38,994 bases of DNA, taken from NCBI GenBank assembly GCA_021826505.1, contig JAKAZV010000009.1:1-38994 (forward strand), given 5' to 3'. Below the pieces are notes generated by a model. That model did not search any database, was not told where the DNA came from, and was given only the letters and a program-made list of their open reading frames with translations. This stretch comes from Acidobacteriota bacterium. Its GTDB lineage: Bacteria; Acidobacteriota; Terriglobia; Terriglobales; SCQP01. The position numbers and the translations under genes are program-made. Positions 35,910 to 38,994 of this stretch are shown here, in pieces (position 1 is the stretch's first letter; each line of letters starts with the position of its first letter).

Positions 35910-38651
35910 ATGGGACAGCGATTCGGAGGTTGTCTGCGCGGACTGGGGTTCCGGCTGCGGCAGGGAAAATATCAGCGCGAGCTGCGGGACGAAATGCGGG
36001 AGCATGTGCGGCTGAAAGCACAGGAATTAACCGCCGGGGGCATGCCTGAGCCCGAGGCAATGAGCGCCGCGCAAAAAACCTTCGGCAATGAATTAAAACT
36101 GCGGGAAGAAAGCCAGGACGCCTGGCATTGGAATTGGCTGGCAGCGCTCATCCAGGATTTGCGCTATGGCCTGCGGCAGATTCGGCGCAACCCTGGCTAC
36201 GCGGCCATTGTGATCGCCACGCTGGCCATCGGCATCGGCGCCAATACGGCGATTTTCAGCCTGATGAACGCGGTTGCCTATCAGCACCTGCCCGTGCCAC
36301 GGCCACAACAATTGGTCTATTTCAACTGGTCGGCCAGGCACAGCATTCGCGCCTACAGCAATTACAATTACGGCGAATGCCAAAGCAGCGTGAATGGAAC
36401 ATCCGGCTGCTCATTTACATTTCCGTTTTACAGGCAGATTTTGCATGACACGAAAGATTTTCAGAGCGCATTTGCTTACAGCGGAATTTATCCACTGCAC
36501 ATATTGAATGGCCAAAATCTGACTTCGGAACAAGGCCGGTTTTGCACCAGCCAGTTCTTGGCCGGATTGCAAGTGCGGCCATATCTAGGCCGTTTTTTTG
36601 ATTCAGCGGATGATCGCGCAGGCGCCACGCCGGTAGTGGTGATTGCTTACGGCTACTGGAGTGCCGCGTTTCATGGCGACAAAAAAATCCTGGGACATGC
36701 CATACGTGTTGGATCCGTGCCCGCCATTGTGATCGGAATTGCCCCGCCGGGGTTTCACGGCCTGGTGATCGGGGAACGGGAAGATTTATGGATTCCCGCG
36801 GCCGATGCCGGACGGATTCTGAATGTTCCACAACAATACCGGGCCTGGATGCGGACCAATGGATCCGCCTGGCTGGAGTTGGCGGCGCGGCTGCGTCCGG
36901 GCATATCTTTAGCGCAGGCCCGGACAGCGGCGGACGCCGCACTGCGGTTTCAGATGAGCCATGGCGCCAGTCCCATCTTTCATCTTCGGGATCAGCCGAA
37001 AATTACGCTGGCAACCATGGCGGACGGCCTGCCCCGGGTGAGCAAGATTCTGCTGCCCTTATTTGATTTGCTGATGGCGAGCGTGGGACTGGTGCTGCTG
37101 ATCATATGCGTCAACCTTTCCGGCCTGGGACTGACACGAGCCCAGCAACGGCAGCGGGAAATGGCCATCCGGCTGTCCGTGGGGGCGAGCCGGCGGAGGG
37201 TCTTGCGCCAGTTATTCACCGAGAGCCTGCTGTTAGCGCTGCTGGGCGCGGGATTGGGCATTGCATTTGCGTATGCCAGCAGCGGGCTTTTAATCCGATT
37301 TTTATCCCGTAATTGGGGCCATCAACTGGATTTGAATTTTTCACTCAATCTTCCGGTTTTATTGTTTACCCTGGCCATCGCCATATTTGCGGCACTGGCA
37401 TCGGGATTGATACCAGCACTGCGCGCGACGCGGGTGGAGCTCTATGCGCGACTGAAGCAGATGCGGGAAGACGCGCCGGGCAAGCACAGATCCCGCGCCG
37501 GCAATGTGCTGATTGTGGTTCAAACGGCGCTGGCGCTGGTCATCATGGGTGGGGCGGGCTTGCTGCTGCGCACTCTCTATAAGCTGGAAACGCGCCCGGC
37601 TGGATTTTCCGAGCGCCACTTAATCACCATTTCCGCCAGCTTCCCCCATGCCGCGGCCGGTGCCGTGTCCGGCTGGCGGCGGATGGAAAACCTGCGCCAG
37701 CGCATCGAGCATTTTCCCGGCGTGAAGTCCGCCACGATTGCCGACATGCCGCTGCTCAGTGGTGAATCCTCCACACAGGGCGTAAAATTGCGCCCGGGAA
37801 GGCCATCCCTGGGCTGGGCCGATGCCTTATGGGTCGGACCGCGGTTTTTTTCCACCATGGGGATTCCTTTATTGACCGGGAGGAAATTCGCACGCCAGGA
37901 ATTCGGACCGATGAGCCCGCAACCGAAGTCCACGGCCATCATCGTGAACCATGCTTTCGCCCATCAATATTTTCCCGGCAAAAATGCCTTGGGCGAATTG
38001 GTATGGTTGGGGCCCAAAAAACCATTCCGGATCGCCGGCGTGGTGGGAAACACGCTGCTTCAAAGCTTGCGCGGCAAAATCAAACCCGTCGTATATTACC
38101 CCGCATATTTGAATGGCGGTGTGATGCTGGTTAGGGCGGCTATGGCTTCTGCCGGACTGGCGCTGCCGCTGCGGCGCGGCATGCAAAAACTTGATCCTGG
38201 CGTGCCGTTTGGAAGGCCGCAGTCGCAGATACAAATCATTGAAAAAAGCCTGTTTCAACAGCGTTTAGCGGGCATTCTTTTCAGCCTCTTCGCGTTGATC
38301 GTGATGGCGCTGGCCTGTTTGGGGCTCTATGGTTTATTGGCATTTGAAACCCTGCAGCAACGGCGCGAGATCGGGATTCGCATGGCGCTGGGAGCACAGG
38401 CGGCACAGGTACGGCGCCGGGTGGTGGCGCGGGGGCTGAAGCTCAGCGGGGTGGGCGTGGCCGTGGGTCTGGCATTGGCGCTGGGCGTGAACCGGTTTTT
38501 GAGTTCATTGCTCTATGGCGTCAGCCCCATGGATTTTTGGGCATTATTTTCGGCCAGCCTGCTGTTAATCGGCGTGGCGGGGCTGGCCTGCTGGCTGCCG
38601 GCGCGGCGCAGCGCACGCATTGATCCTTGGCAGACGCTGCACTATGAATGA
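35910..38651 (+). CDS. ADOP-type ABC transporter permease (MacB/FtsX superfamily)
   Basis: LIQDLRYGLRQIRRNPGYAAIVIATLAIGIGANTAIFSLMNAVAYQHLPVPRPQQLVYF...; duplicated FtsX domains; C-terminal EIGIRMALGAQAAQVRRRVVARGLKL. Directly downstream of PadR with AAAGGAG SD. Confidence 0.93.
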   Translation: MGQRFGGCLRGLGFRLRQGKYQRELRDEMREHVRLKAQELTAGGMPEPEAMSAAQKTFGNELKLREESQDAWHWNWLAALIQDLRYGLRQIRRNPGYAAIVIATLAIGIGANTAIFSLMNAVAYQHLPVPRPQQLVYFNWSARHSIRAYSNYNYGECQSSVNGTSGCSFTFPFYRQILHDTKDFQSAFAYSGIYPLHILNGQNLTSEQGRFCTSQFLAGLQVRPYLGRFFDSADDRAGATPVVVIAYGYWSAAFHGDKKILGHAIRVGSVPAIVIGIAPPGFHGLVIGEREDLWIPAADAGRILNVPQQYRAWMRTNGSAWLELAARLRPGISLAQARTAADAALRFQMSHGASPIFHLRDQPKITLATMADGLPRVSKILLPLFDLLMASVGLVLLIICVNLSGLGLTRAQQRQREMAIRLSVGASRRRVLRQLFTESLLLALLGAGLGIAFAYASSGLLIRFLSRNWGHQLDLNFSLNLPVLLFTLAIAIFAALASGLIPALRATRVELYARLKQMREDAPGKHRSRAGNVLIVVQTALALVIMGGAGLLLRTLYKLETRPAGFSERHLITISASFPHAAAGAVSGWRRMENLRQRIEHFPGVKSATIADMPLLSGESSTQGVKLRPGRPSLGWADALWVGPRFFSTMGIPLLTGRKFARQEFGPMSPQPKSTAIIVNHAFAHQYFPGKNALGELVWLGPKKPFRIAGVVGNTLLQSLRGKIKPVVYYPAYLNGGVMLVRAAMASAGLALPLRRGMQKLDPGVPFGRPQSQIQIIEKSLFQQRLAGILFSLFALIVMALACLGLYGLLAFETLQQRREIGIRMALGAQAAQVRRRVVARGLKLSGVGVAVGLALALGVNRFLSSLLYGVSPMDFWALFSASLLLIGVAGLACWLPARRSARIDPWQTLHYE

Positions 38652-38699
38652 TCGGAGCGGCGCAGCCAGGAACGCAGTATGAATATTCAGCCCGATGGC

Positions 38700-38994
38700 T
38701 CAGATTTTTTGGGCCAGGTGATCGCCCACCCGCAGGGCGTTGGCGATGATGGTCAAGGCCGGGTTCACGGCGGCGATGGAAACGAAGCAGGCGCCATCCA
38801 CCACATAGAGATTGTCGAGTTCATGCGCCTTGCAGTTGGCATCAAGCACCGAGGCTTGCGGATCGCGGCCCATGCGCGCCGTGCCGGCCTGGTGCGCGGT
38901 GCCGCCGATGGGAATGCGCTTGCCCAGATAAAGCGAGCGCGGCATGAGATGGTCCTCGAGCCCGATGTCATGCAGGAGCTTTTTCAGCTCGGCG
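38700..38994 (-). CDS. GMC family oxidoreductase, C-terminal part (runs off the window end)
   Basis: GGTAHQAGTARMGRDPQASVLDANCKAHELDNLYVVDGACFVSIAAVNPALTIIANALRVGDHL is the GMC C-terminal signature. Reading frame continues to the window edge. Confidence 0.88.
   Translation of the reverse strand, partial: AELKKLLHDIGLEDHLMPRSLYLGKRIPIGGTAHQAGTARMGRDPQASVLDANCKAHELDNLYVVDGACFVSIAAVNPALTIIANALRVGDHLAQKI

Noticed and set aside
1-38994. CRISPR array, toxin-antitoxin pair, or canonical phage-defence island
   Set aside because: No regularly spaced direct repeats with unique spacers, no cas genes and no recognisable defence cluster. Uma2 at 13707-14318 is a lone, common accessory gene.
1-38994. tRNA or rRNA genes
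   Set aside because: No cloverleaf or rRNA-like conserved segments recognised by eye; tRNAscan-SE and Infernal would be decisive.

Overview
This window looks like a chromosomal segment of a GC-rich bacterium. Acidobacteriota is likely, inferred from a PadR regulator next to an ADOP-type FtsX/MacB permease, a DUF6677-like protein, a Tal-Pgi fusion and the overall gene style. I support about 30 protein-coding genes. The core is a long minus-strand block: udg, coaBC, rpoZ, gmk, yicC, msbA-like ABC exporter, rapZ, rpoN, lptB and a fused lptC/lptA-like gene. An L-rhamnose catabolic locus is also present (rhaI, a RhaD-type aldolase/SDR fusion, and a divergent rhaT), along with a GH105-like hydrolase, a serine-hydrolase + NamZ fusion, and stress or housekeeping genes. 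I saw no tRNA, rRNA or CRISPR. The most interesting signals are two families of short structured repeats that the ORF track does not explain. Family R is about 120 bp with 5 copies; its stem sequences differ between copies but stay complementary. Family A starts with a hairpin plus T-run, contains a long inverted repeat, and has 4 full or deleted copies. One family A copy sits inside the lptC/A ORF without breaking the frame and encodes about 62 residues. There is also an AT-rich intergenic cluster of TTTAGTGNCC / AGTGGCACTAAA motifs downstream of rhaT. All claims come from reading by eye; no database search was run.
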